Source: an uncultured Desulfobulbaceae bacterium | Lineage (GTDB): Bacteria; Desulfobacterota; Desulfobulbia; Desulfobulbales; Desulfobulbaceae | Length of the DNA: 7,090 bases | NCBI GenBank assembly: GCA_945787305.1 | Contig: CALZIH010000152.1 | Span: 1 to 7,090 of the forward strand | Reading direction: 5' to 3' | Shown: in pieces, positions 5,492 through 7,090 of the stretch | Position numbering within the stretch: position 1 is the first letter of the stretch | Layout: each line of letters opens with the position of its first letter | The notes under the pieces: generated by a model | What the model was told of the DNA's origin: nothing | The model's database searches: none | What the model saw: the letters and a program-made list of their open reading frames with translations, nothing else | Program-made: the position numbers and the translations under genes

Positions 5492-6939
5492 TACTGATCG
5501 TGCTCAGCCTGATGGGTTATTAGTTTTTTACAAAAGCGACAGGGCTTGAATCCTGCCTTCTCGGCAACCTCAACATCTTTAAACTCGATGGTGCAGTTTT
5601 CACAACCATAATACTCACATCCCGGCAGGTGAAAGACCATAGAAAGGCCGTTGGCATGAATGTGCAGGCCATGACTCGGTGGAGGTGTCTGATCAACACC
5701 TGTTTTTTGTTTTCTCCTACTGATAATTTTGTGAATCTGGGTCATAATCCAGGCAATAATCGGGGTAAGGACCCGCTCGGAAAAGGCCTCAAGTTTCCTT
5801 TGCACTGGTCGAGTCAACAGTGATCGTTCTCTATTGACACGATAAAATATGTAACTTGTTATGATAACAAAGATAATATTTGGAGACCACATTCCGATCA
5901 CTAGAGGAAGCGTGAGATCCTCAACCATGACTCGGGCAACGGTGAAGAGAAGATAGTAGAGAACGAAAAAACCAAGCCCCAGAGGAAGGCCAATGGCCTT
6001 TTTCCCCGGGCCAGCCTGCAGGCCCAGAGGCATGCCGAGCAGACTGAGAATAAAGCAACCAACAGGCAAGACAAGGCGGTGGTGATATTCCGACAAATAG
6101 ACCATCTTCCGCTCCGGACTCAAGTCTGGAAGCTGTGACGCTTCAATGAGTTGCGCCTGACTCATGGCCCCTTTACCGATAATGGTAACATCATCTCCGT
6201 CTATTCTTGTCGGTGGTTTCAGGGGAATCTGCAGTTGGTAGCGTTTGAATCGAACGACTTGGTTATCCTGGCCTTCGGTATTATGCAGAGTACCGTCATT
6301 GAGAACAATGGTGACCATCATGTTGTCAATTTCCGCATCCATGTGACCGGCCTGGGCCATTGTTATAATGGGTTGTTCACGGTTGCGCATGTCTGACACA
6401 TAAACACCGTGCCATCTGTCCTGTTCATCAATCCTGTCCACATAGACGACCAGATCGCCAAGAGCTTCGGTAAATTGTTTTTCTCTCAATCCTTTATCGA
6501 TTTTTTCCTTGGCAAGCTGGAACATGAGCTGACGCATTGCAACTTCGCCGGCAGGAATCAGACGGATGGAGAAAAATCCTGTAAGTAAAGCAATGGAGCC
6601 GGCCACCAGGATAACTGCAGGTAAAATATCGCGAAGACTTATGCCGCAGGCTTTAAAAGCCAGGATTTCCCGATCATTGGTCAGGCGGGTAAAGGCGATG
6701 ATAACTCCCGTCATAGCGGCCATAGGAATAACATAGAGCAACATGTGCGGGAAGATATAGGAAAACAAGCGTATGAAGTCGCTAAATCCGATTGCTAAGT
6801 TTAAGACGACATCAAGCAGAGGAATGAGGCGAACCAGGAAAAAGACCGCGTAAAGAATAATGAAACTAGCGAAAAAAGGAGCTAACAGCTCCGTAGCGAT
6901 ATAGGCGTAAAGGAGCAGTGGAATTCGTATTCTGGACAT
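5491..6939 (-). CDS. LptF/LptG-family permease with C-terminal Ada-like zinc-binding domain
   Basis: YjgP/YjgQ-family subunit of the LPS export ABC transporter, which with the ATPase LptB extracts LPS from the inner membrane. Residues 1-370 are the usual permease. Membrane segments lie at about 16-38, 55-84 and 103-125, a periplasmic beta-jellyroll covers 130-280, and segments follow at about 288-308, 315-337 and 345-367. Hallmarks are EILAFKACGIS (91-101), SIRLIPAGE (124-132) and the EYHHRLVLPV helix start (284-293). At 482 aa it exceeds the family's ~360-390 aa. The excess is a basic, probably helical linker (370-412) and a domain at 425-475 in which H437-x3-C441...AGFKPC467-x2-C470 copies the spacing of the Ada N-terminal zinc site; C446 and C449 are extra cysteines. 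It could be LptF or LptG; no second family member is visible here. The ATG lies 6 bases after a possible upstream stop and lacks a good Shine-Dalgarno. It heads the operon with the flippase-like gene (overlap TAATG). Confidence 0.9.
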   Translation of the reverse strand: MSRIRIPLLLYAYIATELLAPFFASFIILYAVFFLVRLIPLLDVVLNLAIGFSDFIRLFSYIFPHMLLYVIPMAAMTGVIIAFTRLTNDREILAFKACGISLRDILPAVILVAGSIALLTGFFSIRLIPAGEVAMRQLMFQLAKEKIDKGLREKQFTEALGDLVVYVDRIDEQDRWHGVYVSDMRNREQPIITMAQAGHMDAEIDNMMVTIVLNDGTLHNTEGQDNQVVRFKRYQLQIPLKPPTRIDGDDVTIIGKGAMSQAQLIEASQLPDLSPERKMVYLSEYHHRLVLPVGCFILSLLGMPLGLQAGPGKKAIGLPLGLGFFVLYYLLFTVARVMVEDLTLPLVIGMWSPNIIFVIITSYIFYRVNRERSLLTRPVQRKLEAFSERVLTPIIAWIMTQIHKIISRRKQKTGVDQTPPPSHGLHIHANGLSMVFHLPGCEYYGCENCTIEFKDVEVAEKAGFKPCRFCKKLITHQAEHDQ

Positions 6940-6945
6940 GGGGAT

Positions 6946-7090
6946 CTAATGAACATTAACCTGTACAAAAACAATCAACGGTGTTGATACGGCAGTTACA
7001 GAATTATTATTGTCGGTGTGGTAAAAAGCCTCGCCACCGACGGTAGAAATGTTATAACTCACTGTATTTCCGTATAGTGTAAAATAGCTT
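6946..7090 (-). CDS. Possible C-terminal end of an unidentified upstream gene (partial)
   Basis: One minus-strand frame is open from the right edge to a TAG at 6948-6946, giving about 47 residues. It ends in TPLIVFVQVNVH and includes STVGGEAFYHTDNNN. The other two minus-strand frames close early. The stop lies 6 bases before the permease ATG, which itself lacks a ribosome site; an upstream translated gene in the same operon would explain that by coupling. The residue pattern (alternating hydrophobic/polar, Thr/Val/Asn rich) suggests a beta-rich, perhaps exported protein, but I do not recognise the family. An open run this short could occur by chance, so this is tentative. The dyads at 6974-6988, 7012-7041 and 7060-7079 fall inside it. 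Confidence 0.4.
   Translation of the reverse strand, partial: SYFTLYGNTVSYNISTVGGEAFYHTDNNNSVTAVSTPLIVFVQVNVH

Noticed and set aside
6974..7079. Inverted repeats ATCAAC/GTTGAT (6974-6988), GTCGGTG/CACCGAC (7012-7041) and an imperfect CACTGTA/TATAGTG (7060-7079) as operator or terminator upstream of the permease
   Set aside because: None has a T-run, and they lie inside the probable end of an upstream coding frame, so a promoter or operator reading is not well supported.

Overview
The window reads as chromosome of a Gram-negative anaerobe, most likely a deltaproteobacterium (Desulfobacterota). This rests on a Tat-exported, Cys-rich aldo/keto reductase, an LPS-type envelope operon with LptF/LptG-family and GT9 proteins, single-domain CBS and PilZ signalling proteins, and a LuxR-type fragment of a style I associate with that phylum. 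The placement is inference from gene style, not a search. No RNA genes, insertion sequences, CRISPR arrays or phage genes are seen.

Left part (1-2568): a plus-strand aldo/keto reductase (1-1236) converges on a minus-strand two-CBS protein (1468-1884). Between them lie a perfect 13-bp hairpin and a separate U-tailed hairpin that probably terminates the CBS gene. The next 680 bases hold no intact gene but contain the stranded C-terminus of a LuxR-type DNA-binding domain (about 2393-2509) and a cluster of small ACAAT/ATTGT inverted repeats.

Middle (2569-3317): a minus-strand PilZ protein, whose start is better placed at the ATG at 2949 than at the more upstream TTG, followed by about 370 bases without a convincing gene.

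Right part (3318-7090): a minus-strand envelope operon, in transcription order (a) the probable end of an unidentified gene entering from the right edge (stop 6946-6948), (b) an LptF/LptG-family permease carrying an extra C-terminal Ada-like Cys/His zinc-binding domain, (c) a YbhN/AglD-type flippase-like membrane protein whose ATG overlaps the permease stop (TAATG), and (d) a GT9 heptosyltransferase-like glycosyltransferase 47 bases downstream. Together they point to assembly or export of lipid-linked envelope glycans. The most unusual item is the permease-zinc domain fusion; the rest is fairly ordinary chromosome.
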